Origin: JAOADN01 sp049323795
Lineage (GTDB): Bacteria > Pseudomonadota > Alphaproteobacteria > Rhodobacterales > Rhodobacteraceae
Length of the DNA stretch: 64,000 bases
Assembly (NCBI GenBank): GCA_049323795.1
Contig: JBMOOH010000035.1
Span: 1 to 64,000 of the forward strand
Direction: 5' to 3'
Under the pieces are notes generated by a model. It ran no database searches. It was not told the origin of the DNA and worked only from the letters and a program-made list of their open reading frames with translations. Made by a program: the position numbers and the translations under genes. Below, in pieces: positions 1-8,530 of this stretch (positions within the stretch are counted from its first letter, which is position 1; the number at the start of each line of letters is the position of its first letter).

Positions 1-105
1 CGACGGAGCAATGCTCAACGCCTCCGCCACTGCCCGGACCGTCTCGCCCGCATCAAGCCGCGCCATCGCGCGTTCACGAATGTCCATCGAAAGGGGTTTC
101 GTCAT
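1..105 (-). CDS. IS630-family transposase, N-terminal fragment (cut by window edge)
   Basis: The minus strand encodes 35 residues beginning MTKPLSMDIRERAMARLDAG before running off the left edge. This is the typical start of an IS630-family transposase: a helix-turn-helix (residues about 9-35, containing ETVRAVAEALSIAPS) that binds the element's ends, ahead of a DDE catalytic domain lying outside the window. Whether the rest is intact cannot be seen. Family recognition is from memory of the conserved N-terminus; confidence is good for the family and low for activity. Confidence 0.75.
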   Translation of the reverse strand, partial: MTKPLSMDIRERAMARLDAGETVRAVAEALSIAPS

Positions 106-179
106 GAGGGCTGGCCTCCACACCCAGACCCCATCGTGAACCAGAAATCCCAACGCATGGGAATCCCCAAACGATTCAC
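1..179 (-). mobile_element. End of an IS630-like insertion sequence
   Basis: About 75 bases separate the transposase start (105) from the point, near 179, where the interrupted DUF2177 reading frame resumes. They contain a GGGGATTCCC palindrome and a related GGGATTTC, consistent with a terminal inverted-repeat end. The outer boundary is inferred from where the neighbouring gene's homology begins; the other end and the TA target duplication expected for IS630 are outside the window. Confidence 0.55.
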
Positions 180-458
180 TCAAGCGTCATCACGCTCTAT
201 CTGGGCTACGTGGGCGGCCTGACGGTCCTCGTGACCCGGCCCGCGCTGCGGGAGGGCGCGCCGGGGCGGGCCGCTGCGACGGGCGCGGTGCTGGGGCTGA
301 CCGCCTATGGAACCTACGAATTCACCTCGCTTGCGATCATGAAGGACTGGGTCTGGAGCATGTCGGTCATCGACACGCTCTGGGGGGGCGTGCTGACGGC
401 GGTGTCGGCCTGGGCCGCGGTTCGGGTGGCGGGGCGGATGGGATACGGGGGGAGGTGA
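180..458 (+). pseudogene. DUF2177 membrane protein, 5'-truncated by the adjacent IS element
   Basis: The open frame runs from the IS boundary through a hydrophobic segment (ITLYLGYVGGLTVLV) and ends with the characteristic C-terminal half of DUF2177 proteins: GAVLGLTAYGTYEFTSLAIM, then WSMSVIDTLWGGVLTAVSAW. DUF2177 proteins are about 130-residue, four-helix inner-membrane proteins of unknown function. Only about 90 residues remain and the first one or two helices are missing. A GTG at 210 could start an 82-residue remnant, but no ribosome site supports it. Most simply the gene was broken by IS630 insertion. Confidence 0.7.
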
Positions 459-508
459 GACGCCCTCCCTTCCTGCCCTGCGGCCAGCCGCGCCACGGGG
501 CTCATCAC

Positions 509-547
509 CTTCCGGGCAGCCGGCAGGTCGTCCGGCCCTGCCGGAAG
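509..547. terminator. Possible bidirectional hairpin between convergent genes
   Basis: CTTCCGG (509-515) pairs with CCGGAAG (541-547), with further internal pairing around GGCAG/CTGCC. It lies between the DUF2177 remnant and the convergent aminotransferase gene. There is no U-tract, so it is a weak terminator candidate. Confidence 0.3.
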
Positions 548-556
548 AGGGAGGGA

Positions 557-1807
557 TCATACCCCCGCCGCCTCGGCCATCGCGGTCAGGAAGGCAGCGA
601 CCTCGGCCTCGGTGTTGTAGTGGCTGATCGAGACCCGGACGCAGTCTTCGAGCCCCAGGGGGCCGAGGACGTTGCCGCAGTAGTGGTCGTTCTTGCGGAT
701 ATGCACCCGCACGCCCCGGTCGGCGAGGAACCGGACGAGGCCGGCCGAGGACAGGGTGGAGAGGGTCAGCGACACGACGCCCTCGCGCCCCTCCACGGAC
801 GGTCCCCCGATGAGGGTGACCCCCGGCAGTTCGGCCAATCCCCCGAGGTTTCCCGTCCCGTGGAGCGCCGCCCGCATCAGCCGCGCCTCGTGGTCTCTGA
901 TCGCGGCGGCTGCGGCCTCGATCTGGGTGCGGGGGTCGCCCGAGGCGGTGAACCTCGCGCCCAGCCACCGGAGGTAATCGACCACGTCCGACCAGGTCGC
1001 ATAGCTCCCTGCGTCGCGGGTGCCCTGTTCCCAGACGGTGGGCGCGGCGCCGAGGACGGTTTCCTTGGGTAGCAGGGTCAGCCGGTCGGACGCCCAGCCG
1101 ATGCCGTAGCCATGGCGCGAGAAGACCTTGTAGGGCGACAGCGCATAGCCATCCACTCCGGTCACGTCGCAGGCCCCGTGGCTCGCGTGCTGGATGCCGT
1201 CAACGATGATGAAGCAGTCGGGGGCGGCGGCACGGATCGCGGCGGCGATGGCGGCCACGTCGACCGCCATGCCGGTGACCGGCGAGGTGGCGACGATCGA
1301 GGCGACGCGGAGGTCGGGGCCGATATGCGGGGCGTAGCGGGCGAGCGTCACCACCCCGGTCGCGTCGTCATGGATCGCGGTGCGCAGGGGCCGGCCCGTG
1401 ACTTCGGCCCAGCGGGTCATGGCCGAGCGCGAGGCGGGGTGTTCGAGCGAGGAGCAGAGCATCGCGCCGCCCGGCGCGGCCCCGAGCGCGGCGGTGCGGA
1501 TCAGGCGGAAGAGCACCTCGGTGCCGGATTCCCCCACGAAGACCTGGCCGGCGGGGGCGTTGAGGAAGATCCGCATGTCGGCCTTGCCCCGGTCGATCGC
1601 GGCCATCAGCGCCTTCGAGGCCGGGTTGTCGCGGCCCTGGTTGTCGGGAAAGCCCGCGTATCTCGCCGACGTGTCGATCACGGTCCTGAGGTGCAGCGCG
1701 CCGCCCGCATTCTCGAAGAAGATGCGGGGGCCCTCGAAGGGGCAGGTCTCGACATGGGCAAAGCGGTCGCGGACCTGTTCGAGAAGGCCGGGAATGTCGG
1801 TGATCAT
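557..1807 (-). CDS. Class V aminotransferase / cysteine-desulfurase-like PLP enzyme
   Basis: A 416-residue fold-type I PLP enzyme of the class V family. The cofactor site is clear: D203 in IIVDGIQHASHG, which pairs with the pyridine nitrogen, and the Schiff-base lysine K227 in YALSPYKVFSRHGYG. The family includes cysteine desulfurases, kynureninase-like and isopenicillin epimerase-like enzymes; the true reaction is unknown. The gene is the last of a five-gene minus-strand run, 18 bp after the FAD/GcvT oxidase, so it probably handles the amino acid left after N-demethylation, or an amino donor in that pathway. That role is inferred from context only. Confidence 0.85.
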   Translation of the reverse strand: MITDIPGLLEQVRDRFAHVETCPFEGPRIFFENAGGALHLRTVIDTSARYAGFPDNQGRDNPASKALMAAIDRGKADMRIFLNAPAGQVFVGESGTEVLFRLIRTAALGAAPGGAMLCSSLEHPASRSAMTRWAEVTGRPLRTAIHDDATGVVTLARYAPHIGPDLRVASIVATSPVTGMAVDVAAIAAAIRAAAPDCFIIVDGIQHASHGACDVTGVDGYALSPYKVFSRHGYGIGWASDRLTLLPKETVLGAAPTVWEQGTRDAGSYATWSDVVDYLRWLGARFTASGDPRTQIEAAAAAIRDHEARLMRAALHGTGNLGGLAELPGVTLIGGPSVEGREGVVSLTLSTLSSAGLVRFLADRGVRVHIRKNDHYCGNVLGPLGLEDCVRVSISHYNTEAEVAAFLTAMAEAAGV

Positions 1808-1825
1808 GGAGGTCTTCCGTAAGGC

Positions 1826-4243
1826 TCAGGCGCGGAGGCGTGCGCCGGTGGGGTCGAAGGCGGGGTGGGGCAGGACGCGGGCGGTGTGCGGCCGCCCGAG
1901 GATCGCCACATGCACCGTCTCGCCGGGGCGCGCAATCCCGGCCTTGAGGTAGGCGATGGCGAGCGACTTGCCCACGGAATAGCCGTAGGCCCCGGAACTG
2001 ACCTGCCCGGCAGGGGTGCCGTCGGGGAGGAAGATCGGTTCCGACCCGCTCGCGTCGGCGTCCACGGCGTCGATTTCGAGGTACGTCATCACCTCCCGCG
2101 GGGGCCTGTCGGCGATGGCGAGCCAGGCGGACTTGTTGAGGAAGTCCTTGTCGCGCTTCACGAGCCTGTCGAGCCCGCTTTCCTGCGGCCAGTATTCCGG
2201 GCTGTAGTCGCGGCTCCACGACCCGTAGCCCTTCTCGACGCGAAGCGACATGAGCGCGCGGCTGCCGACCGGGCCGGCGCCGACCTCCTTCCCGGCCCTG
2301 AGGAGGGCGGAATAGAGGGCGAGCTGGTCCTTCTCGGCGCAGTGGAGCTCCCACCCCAGATCGCCGGTGAAGCTGACGCGGATCGCGATGCAGTCCACAC
2401 CGGCGACCGTGATGCGGGCCGAGCGCATGAAGGGGAAGGCAGCGTTCGACAGGTCGGCGTTCGTCAGGCGCGAAAGCAGATCGCGGGCGCGGGGGCCGGC
2501 GACGTTGAAGCCGCAGAGGGACTCGGTTTTCGACTCGAAGGTGGTGCCTTCGGGCAGGGGAACCTGCTTGAAGAACCGCCAGTGGAAGCGCTCGGCCATG
2601 CCCGAGCCGACGATCAGGAACTCCTCCTCGCCCAGCCGCGTGACGGTGAAATCGCCTGCTATCCCGCCCCGCGCGCCGATGAGGGGGGTGAGGCAGGACC
2701 GGCCCGTGGCGGTCGGCATGCGGTTGGCGAAGAGGGCGTTCAGCCAGTCCCCGGCCCCCGGGCCGGTGACCGAGTATTTGGCGAAGTTCGAGATGTCGAT
2801 GATGCCTGCACGGTCGCGCAGCATCCGCGCCTCGCGCCCGACCGGGGCCCACCAGTTCTGGCGGGTGAAGCCGCAGGTCTCCTCTTTCGGCTCGCCCTCG
2901 GCCGAGAACCAGAGCGGGTGTTCCCAGCCGTAGTTAAGCCCGAAGACCGCGCCCATCGCGCGCTGGCGGTGATAGGTGGGGCGGGTGCGGACGGGTCGGC
3001 CGGCGGCGCGCTCCTCGTTCGGGAAGAGGATCTTGAAGCGGTGGGTGTAGACGTCGCGGACCCTGGCCTTGGTGAAGGCCCTCGACGCCCAGGGCCCGAA
3101 ACGCGCGATGTCCCAGCCCCACAGGTCGAGCACGGGTTCGCCCTCGACGATCCACTCGGCGGCGAGCATGCCGAGCCCCCCCGACTGCGAGAAGCCGGGG
3201 ATGAGGCCGGCGCAGGCGAAATAGCCGGTCAGTTCTGGGACCGGGCCGAAGAGGACGGCCGCGTCGGGGGACCAGATCATCGGCCCGTTGATGACGCGCT
3301 TGATCCCGGCGGTGCCGACGGCCGGCACGCGGGCGATCGCGCGCATCACGTTGGGTTCGAGGCGGTCGAGGTCGTCGGCGAAAAGCTCGTGCCCGAAGTC
3401 GGCGGGCGTGCCGTTCTCGGCCCAGAACTTCATCGCCTGTTCGTAGCCGCCGACGAGGAGGCCGAGGCCTTCCTGCCGCAGGTAGTATTCGCCGTCGCGG
3501 TCGGCGACGGACGGCAGGCGGCGGCCGGCACTGGCGATTTCGGGGATGGTTTCGGTGACGAAATACTGATGCTCGGTCGGTTGCAGAGGCAGGTCGAGGC
3601 CCGCGAGGCGGCCCACCTCGCGCGCCCAGAGACCGGCGGCGTTGATGACCCAGGGGGTGCGGATGTCGCCCTTTTCGGTGCGGACGATCCAGGTGCCGTC
3701 CGCCTGCGCCTCGGTCCCGGTGACGGGGGTGAAGCGGTGGATTTCCGCGCCCATCCGGCGGGCGCCCGCGGCATAGGCGTGGGTGACGCCCGAGGGGTCC
3801 ACGTTGCCGCCGTCGGGTTCGTACATGATGCAGCGGATGCCCTCGAAGTTGACGAGCGGGTGGAGGCGTTCGGCCTCGTCCCGCGTCACCTCGTGAAAGT
3901 TCATCCCGTAGCGGCGGGCCTTGGCGGCCTGGATGCGGAGTTGGTGTTCGCGCGCCTCGGTCTGGGCGAGGTAGAGCGACCCCGGCTGGAAGATGCCGCA
4001 GCCCTGGCCCGTCTCGGCCTCGAGCCGCTTGTAGAGATTCATCGTGTAGTGCTGGAGGCGGCTGATGTTGGTGACGTCATGCAGGCCGTGGATGTTCGCC
4101 GCCGCGTGCCAGGTGGAGCCCGAGGTGAGTTCCGAGCGTTCGAGCAGGACGCTGTCGGTCCAGCCCTTCCTGGCGAGGTGGTAGAGGACCGAGCAGCCGG
4201 CGAGGCCGCCGCCGATGACGACGGCTGAGGCGTGAGTTTTCAT
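1826..4243 (-). CDS. FAD-dependent dimethylglycine/sarcosine dehydrogenase-like protein with C-terminal GcvT domain
   Basis: An 805-residue two-domain enzyme. The N-terminal DAO-type FAD domain carries GGGLAG at residues 11-16 and SGSTWHAAAN, whose H46 matches the histidine that binds FAD covalently in dimethylglycine and sarcosine dehydrogenases. The second half (about 430-800) is an aminomethyltransferase (GcvT)-like folate domain, recognisable from RAGIIDISNFAKYSVTGPGA and the ending SYGYSVGKSLAIAYL. Such enzymes oxidise N-methyl groups and pass the one-carbon unit to tetrahydrofolate. It lies downstream of a trimethylamine-methyltransferase homologue, so a secondary or tertiary N-methyl amine is the probable substrate. 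The exact substrate is not deducible. Confidence 0.9.
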   Translation of the reverse strand: MKTHASAVVIGGGLAGCSVLYHLARKGWTDSVLLERSELTSGSTWHAAANIHGLHDVTNISRLQHYTMNLYKRLEAETGQGCGIFQPGSLYLAQTEAREHQLRIQAAKARRYGMNFHEVTRDEAERLHPLVNFEGIRCIMYEPDGGNVDPSGVTHAYAAGARRMGAEIHRFTPVTGTEAQADGTWIVRTEKGDIRTPWVINAAGLWAREVGRLAGLDLPLQPTEHQYFVTETIPEIASAGRRLPSVADRDGEYYLRQEGLGLLVGGYEQAMKFWAENGTPADFGHELFADDLDRLEPNVMRAIARVPAVGTAGIKRVINGPMIWSPDAAVLFGPVPELTGYFACAGLIPGFSQSGGLGMLAAEWIVEGEPVLDLWGWDIARFGPWASRAFTKARVRDVYTHRFKILFPNEERAAGRPVRTRPTYHRQRAMGAVFGLNYGWEHPLWFSAEGEPKEETCGFTRQNWWAPVGREARMLRDRAGIIDISNFAKYSVTGPGAGDWLNALFANRMPTATGRSCLTPLIGARGGIAGDFTVTRLGEEEFLIVGSGMAERFHWRFFKQVPLPEGTTFESKTESLCGFNVAGPRARDLLSRLTNADLSNAAFPFMRSARITVAGVDCIAIRVSFTGDLGWELHCAEKDQLALYSALLRAGKEVGAGPVGSRALMSLRVEKGYGSWSRDYSPEYWPQESGLDRLVKRDKDFLNKSAWLAIADRPPREVMTYLEIDAVDADASGSEPIFLPDGTPAGQVSSGAYGYSVGKSLAIAYLKAGIARPGETVHVAILGRPHTARVLPHPAFDPTGARLRA

Positions 4244-4296
4244 GGGTGGGCCTTGAAAAGGTGCGGCGATGGATGGATTTGGGCGAAGTGCGCGAC

Positions 4297-4485
4297 GCTT
4301 GTTGCCCGAATAGGCAGGTGACTATTCGGGCCGCAGCCGCCCTGCGGGGGGCGGCTGCGTCTCCGACGCATCCGCCGGTCGGTCGCGTCCCGAATACAAG
4401 CGGACGGCGAGGCGGATAGCCCCTTGCCCTGCGGTTTGCGCCTTCGGGCAACCGGCATGGACGACCTTCCACTGGAAGGTCGTCT
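4297..4485 (+). repeat. Interspersed GC-rich repeat, family A copy 1, with terminal palindrome
   Basis: This fills most of the 277-base space between the FAD/GcvT gene and the MttB-like gene. Bases 4297-4395 match 8531-8625 at roughly 85%, and 37 bases at 4449-4485 are identical to 8687-8723. That block holds a perfect inverted repeat at 4461-4483 (arms ACGACCTTCCA and TGGAAGGTCGT around one C). TGCCCGAATAGGCAGGTGAC (4303-4322) recurs inverted at 31251-31270. No protein-coding sense is apparent. It lies inside what otherwise looks like one operon. Confidence 0.8.
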
Positions 4486-4520
4486 GGTCATGCCGGGTAG
4501 GGAGGAGAGGGAGGGCGACT

Positions 4521-6056
4521 TCACGGCTCGCCCTTCCCGATCTCTTCCTTCCGCCTCGCCACATAGGCGTCGAGTTCCTCGCGGATGGCCGCGTCCAGCA
4601 CCGGCTCCTCGTACTCCGCCAGCGCCCGCTGCCAGAGTCCGGTCGCCCGCTCGACAGCCTCTTTCGCCCCGGCCGCCTCCCAGCCGCCGTAGTTCGTCCA
4701 GTCCGACAGCATCGGACGGTAGAACGCGGTCTCGTAGCGGGCCATCGTGTGCGCGGCCCCGAAGAAATGCCCGCCCGCGGGGACCGACGCGATCGCGTCG
4801 AAGCCAAGCTCCTCCTCGGAGAAGTCCACCGGCTTCAGGATCTCGATCAGGTTCTGCAGGATCTCGACGTCGAGGATCAGCTTCTCGTAGCTGGCCGTCA
4901 GTCCGCCTTCGAGCCAGCCGGCGGCGTGATAGATCAGGTTCCCCCCGCCCATCACCGCGCCCCAGGTGGCATTGACCGTCTCGTAGGCCGCCTGGAGGTC
5001 CACCGCGTTCGAGGCGTTGGTGTTCGAGGTCCGGTAGGGCAGGCGGTAGCGGCGGGCGAGCTGGCCCGCGATCAGGTTCGCCTTGACGTTCTCTGGCGTG
5101 CCGAAGGCCGGCGCGCCCGAGCGCATGTCGACGTTCGAGGTGAAGGCGCCGTACATCACCGGGGCGCCGGGCCTGACGAGCTGCGTCAGGGTGATCCCGA
5201 ACAGCGCCTCGGCGTTCTGCTGGGCGAGTGCTGCGGCGAGCGTCACCGGGGTCATTGCACCCATCAGCGTGAAGGGGGTGAGGGTGACGGGCTGGCCGTG
5301 TTCGGCCATGGCGATCAGCCCTTCGCCCATCTCCTTGTCGAAGAGGCGGGGGGAGTTGACCGAGATGATGGTGGTGACGCCGGGGTCCCTCGCCATCTCG
5401 TCCGGCGTGATGCCCCGGGCGATCGCCATCATGCGGATGCCGTCCATCGCCCGGCCGCCGCCGATGGCGGTGCAGTGGTAGGACAGGTCCGACAGGGTGA
5501 GGTTCGCGCGGTAGCAGTCGAGGTGGCGGGTGTTCGCCGGCAGTTCCTGCGGCGCCGTCACCTGGTTGCCGATCATGTGGATCGCGTTGAAGTGGTGGGC
5601 GAGGCGGATGAAGTTCCCGTAGTCGGCAAGGTTGCCGGAGCGGCGGCCGTTCACCCGGTCGTGGACGTTCGGCGGGCCGGCGACGAGGCCGAAGACGACA
5701 TCGTTGCCGCCGAAGTACAGGCGCTTTCCGGGGTTGCGCGATGTGAGGGTGAAGGAGGGGGGCGTGGTGGCGAGCGCGGCCTCGATCACGTCCTCGCCGA
5801 TGCGGACGGTGCCGTCGGAGCGGTCGACCCTCGCACCGGCCTTCTCGAAGAGGTCGAGCACGCGGTCGCCGATGACGCGGATGCCGAGGTCCTTCAGGAT
5901 GCGCAGCGCGGTCCGGTGGATCTTGTCGATCTCGTCGGCGGAGGCGATCTCGATGGGGCGGATCGTGTTCCGCACGCGCATCCAGGGAAGCTGCAAAATG
6001 CCGCCGCTGCCACGGGAGGACTTCGCGCGGCGGCCCTGGCGGCGGTCGTCCGTCAT
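4521..6056 (-). CDS. Trimethylamine methyltransferase (MttB) family protein, non-pyrrolysine type
   Basis: This 511-residue protein has the MttB-superfamily TIM-barrel pattern, including GAPVMYGAFTSNVDMRSGAP, PENVKANLIAGQLARRYRLP and NAVDLQAAYE. Archaeal MttB needs an in-frame amber codon read as pyrrolysine. This frame is uninterrupted, so it belongs to the non-Pyl branch, whose known members (for example glycine betaine:corrinoid methyltransferase MtgB) demethylate quaternary amines. No corrinoid-binding partner gene is in the window. It starts 13 bp after the hydroxyacid dehydrogenase stop. Substrate unknown; a quaternary N-methyl compound is the best inference. An alternative start at the internal Met of LPWMRVRN is possible. 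Confidence 0.88.
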   Translation of the reverse strand: MTDDRRQGRRAKSSRGSGGILQLPWMRVRNTIRPIEIASADEIDKIHRTALRILKDLGIRVIGDRVLDLFEKAGARVDRSDGTVRIGEDVIEAALATTPPSFTLTSRNPGKRLYFGGNDVVFGLVAGPPNVHDRVNGRRSGNLADYGNFIRLAHHFNAIHMIGNQVTAPQELPANTRHLDCYRANLTLSDLSYHCTAIGGGRAMDGIRMMAIARGITPDEMARDPGVTTIISVNSPRLFDKEMGEGLIAMAEHGQPVTLTPFTLMGAMTPVTLAAALAQQNAEALFGITLTQLVRPGAPVMYGAFTSNVDMRSGAPAFGTPENVKANLIAGQLARRYRLPYRTSNTNASNAVDLQAAYETVNATWGAVMGGGNLIYHAAGWLEGGLTASYEKLILDVEILQNLIEILKPVDFSEEELGFDAIASVPAGGHFFGAAHTMARYETAFYRPMLSDWTNYGGWEAAGAKEAVERATGLWQRALAEYEEPVLDAAIREELDAYVARRKEEIGKGEP

Positions 6057-6069
6057 GTCCCGCGCTCCA

Positions 6070-7038
6070 TCAGTAGCCCCTCGCCGGATCGACGATGTTG
6101 AGGAGGGGCTCGCCGCGGCGCCAGCGGCCGAGGTTGTCCGAGAAGACGCGCGCCGATTTCTCGAACCAGCCGGGATAGACCGACGAACAGTGGGGGGTCA
6201 GGATGACGTTCTCCAGCGCCCAGAGCGGGCTTTCGGGGGGGAGGGGCTCGGTTTCGAACACGTCGAGGGCGGCACCCTTGAGGCGCCCCGAGGCGAGGGC
6301 ACCGGCGAGCGCGGTCTGGTCCACGACGCCGCCGCGAGAGACGTCGATGAGGACGGCATGCGGCGGGAGGAGGGCGAGGGCATCCGCCCCGATCAGGCCG
6401 CGTGTCGCCCTGGTCAGGGGGACGCAGACGAGGAGGAAGTCGGCCCGGGGCAGGAGTGACGGCAGGGCGTCGATGCCGCGGATCTCGTCCACCTCCGCCG
6501 AGGGTGCGGGCCAGGCACGGACGGCGAGCACGGTCAGACCCATCGCCCGGGCGCGGCGGGCGGCGGCGAGGCCGGTATGGCCGAGGCCGACGATCAGAAG
6601 GGTGCGGCCCTCGATCGGCTGGACGAAGCCGTCGTGCTTCCAGCGGCGTTCGGCCCTGGCCCGATGGAAGCCCGCGTGGTCGAGCGAGAAGGCGAGCATC
6701 GCGCCGAGGGCGTATTCGGCCATCATGCCGGCGGCGACCCCGGCCGCGTTCGTGACGGTGACGCGCGAGGTGTCCCATGGCGACAGGTGGTCGGTGCCCG
6801 AGCCGCTGACGCCCACCCATCTCACTCCGCTTTCGACGAGCGCCGCGCGCGGGTAGGGGCCGGGGGCGAAGCGGTCGCAGAACACGACTTCGGCCCCTGT
6901 GTCCTCGATCAGCGCCGCAAGGCCGCCGTAGGTGGTGCAGGAATGGACGGCCAGGTCGGGATGGGCCGCGCGGATGAGCGCGACGGCCGCCCCGGGCCGG
7001 TCGGACGAGACGACGACGGCGGGGGGGCGGGCGGTCAT
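6070..7038 (-). CDS. D-2-hydroxyacid dehydrogenase (NAD-dependent)
   Basis: A 322-residue protein of the D-isomer-specific 2-hydroxyacid dehydrogenase family. It has a Rossmann motif (TLLIVGLGHTGLAAARRARAM), the arginine loop (LIDVSRGGVVDQTALAGAL), the glutamate region (LDVFETEPLPPESPLW) and the catalytic histidine in NVILTPHCSSV. Such enzymes interconvert 2-keto and D-2-hydroxy acids with NAD(P)H, usually in the cytoplasm. Its start overlaps the MmgE/PrpD stop (ATGA at 7035-7038), so the two are translationally coupled and likely act in sequence. The substrate is not determinable. Confidence 0.9.
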   Translation of the reverse strand: MTARPPAVVVSSDRPGAAVALIRAAHPDLAVHSCTTYGGLAALIEDTGAEVVFCDRFAPGPYPRAALVESGVRWVGVSGSGTDHLSPWDTSRVTVTNAAGVAAGMMAEYALGAMLAFSLDHAGFHRARAERRWKHDGFVQPIEGRTLLIVGLGHTGLAAARRARAMGLTVLAVRAWPAPSAEVDEIRGIDALPSLLPRADFLLVCVPLTRATRGLIGADALALLPPHAVLIDVSRGGVVDQTALAGALASGRLKGAALDVFETEPLPPESPLWALENVILTPHCSSVYPGWFEKSARVFSDNLGRWRRGEPLLNIVDPARGY

Positions 7039-8399
7039 GCGTAGAGATGCCGGGAGAGCTCGGCGAAGCGGCTGCCGGGTCTGGTGAGGGAGAGCGCGGC
7101 AGACTCGATGGCGGCGGCGCGGGGCTCGCCCAGGACGGGGGTGGCGAATTCGCGGAACTTCGCGGTGATCTCGGGGATGCCGAACGGATGTTCCGGTCCG
7201 CCCCGCGCGTGGGTGTCGCCCGAGGTGAGGGTGCGGCCGTCGGCGAGGTCGATGTCGATGTCGGCCCAGCGGCCGGCGGGGTAGCGGGCTTCGAGGCGCG
7301 GGTCGGTCGCGACCCTGGTGCGCGCGACGAGCGCGGCGACGGCCGGGTCGGAGATGCCCGCGCCCGAGATGTGGTCGAGGCCGATGCGGCCGTGGACGAG
7401 CATCACGGCGACCGGGAAGGGCAGGGCATACTGGGCCTTCGAGGTGGTGTCGGGCATCCCGGCGAAGAGGTCGGCGGCATAGGCGAAGCTGCGGATGCGG
7501 ATTTCGCGGATGTCCGTGGCCGCGAAACGGTGGGCGCGTTGAAGCGCGCGCGCGGCGTCGATCGCGGCATGGGCCCAGCGGCAGGTCGGGTAGGGCTTCA
7601 CGTAGGAATGCGCGACCTGCCAGAAGTGGCCCAGGTCGGCCCAGTGGGGCGCGGCCTCGGGTGCCTCGACGGTGATCGCGGGGGCGCCGGTGAAGCCGCC
7701 TTCGGCAAGGATCGCCGCGGTCATCCCGGCGAGCGCGCCCCAGCCCGAGCCGTCGTGGAGCATCGTGGGCGTCGCGATCTCGCGCATCATCTGGCTGCGG
7801 GGGCCGTGGTACTCGGCGATGCCGAGGGCCTGCCGGAACTGCCCGCGCGTCTGGCCGCGCAGGCGCGCGGCCATCGCGGCGACGCCGAGCGCGTTCCACG
7901 CGCCGGACGTGTGGTAGTCGCTGACGCTCGCATGAAGCGCGATCCCGGCGCGGCCCGCCACCTCGTAGCCGATGACGAGGGCGGTGAGCGCCTCGGGGCC
8001 GGTCAGGTCGGGCAGGGCGTCGGAAAGGGCGCAGAGGGCGGGCACGGTGACGACGCCGACATGGCCCTTCGTCGGGTTGTAGCCGTCGTGGCCGTCGAGG
8101 TTGTCGGTCTGGGTGGCGCCGGCATAGACCGCGCCCGCGAGGCTGACGCGGCGCCCGTCGAAGAGCATCGGCGCGCTGTCCTGCGGCGATCCGGCGGCGA
8201 AGAGGCGGGCGGCGGTCTCGCGGCCGATGCGGCCGGCCTCCATCGGGGCCGAGGCCGCACAGATGCCGAGCGTGTCGAGGAGGAGGAGCGCGGCGCGGTC
8301 GAGGACATCGCCGGGGATGTCCGCGGGGGCAAGGCCGAAGACGAAATCGGCGACGCGGGAGAGCGTCGTCGGGTGCGAGGCGGTGCCACTGTCGGGCAT
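7035..8399 (-). CDS. MmgE/PrpD family protein
   Basis: A 454-residue MmgE/PrpD protein, the fold of 2-methylcitrate dehydratase and cis-aconitate decarboxylase. Family landmarks are GAVYAGATQTDNLDGHDGYN, a histidine-rich early segment (TKGHVGVVTVPAL), SGAWNALGVAAMAARL and SYVKPYPTCRWAHAAIDAA. No other methylcitrate-cycle gene is near, so propionate metabolism is unlikely. As the first gene of the operon, divergent from a LysR gene, it may dehydrate or isomerise a carboxylic-acid intermediate of the amine pathway. Function beyond family is inferred. Confidence 0.88.
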   Translation of the reverse strand: MPDSGTASHPTTLSRVADFVFGLAPADIPGDVLDRAALLLLDTLGICAASAPMEAGRIGRETAARLFAAGSPQDSAPMLFDGRRVSLAGAVYAGATQTDNLDGHDGYNPTKGHVGVVTVPALCALSDALPDLTGPEALTALVIGYEVAGRAGIALHASVSDYHTSGAWNALGVAAMAARLRGQTRGQFRQALGIAEYHGPRSQMMREIATPTMLHDGSGWGALAGMTAAILAEGGFTGAPAITVEAPEAAPHWADLGHFWQVAHSYVKPYPTCRWAHAAIDAARALQRAHRFAATDIREIRIRSFAYAADLFAGMPDTTSKAQYALPFPVAVMLVHGRIGLDHISGAGISDPAVAALVARTRVATDPRLEARYPAGRWADIDIDLADGRTLTSGDTHARGGPEHPFGIPEITAKFREFATPVLGEPRAAAIESAALSLTRPGSRFAELSRHLYA

Positions 8400-8530
8400 G
8401 GCGGTGGTCCCTGTCGGTCAAGGCCAAGATATTTCGCCGCACGGGTGGTGCACGAAAGAAATTCGTGGGCTATGGATAAGGAAATCCGGGTCATGGGATG
8501 ATGGCGAATGAAGGGCCTTAGCCGAATGAG

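Noticed and set aside
4521..6056. Possible pyrrolysine-containing trimethylamine methyltransferase
   Set aside because: The reading frame has no in-frame TAG and no pyl genes are present; it is the non-pyrrolysine branch of the family.
7035..8399. Methylcitrate-cycle 2-methylcitrate dehydratase (prpD)
   Set aside because: No prpB/prpC or acyl-CoA genes nearby; the operon context is amine/hydroxyacid metabolism, so only the family name is supported.
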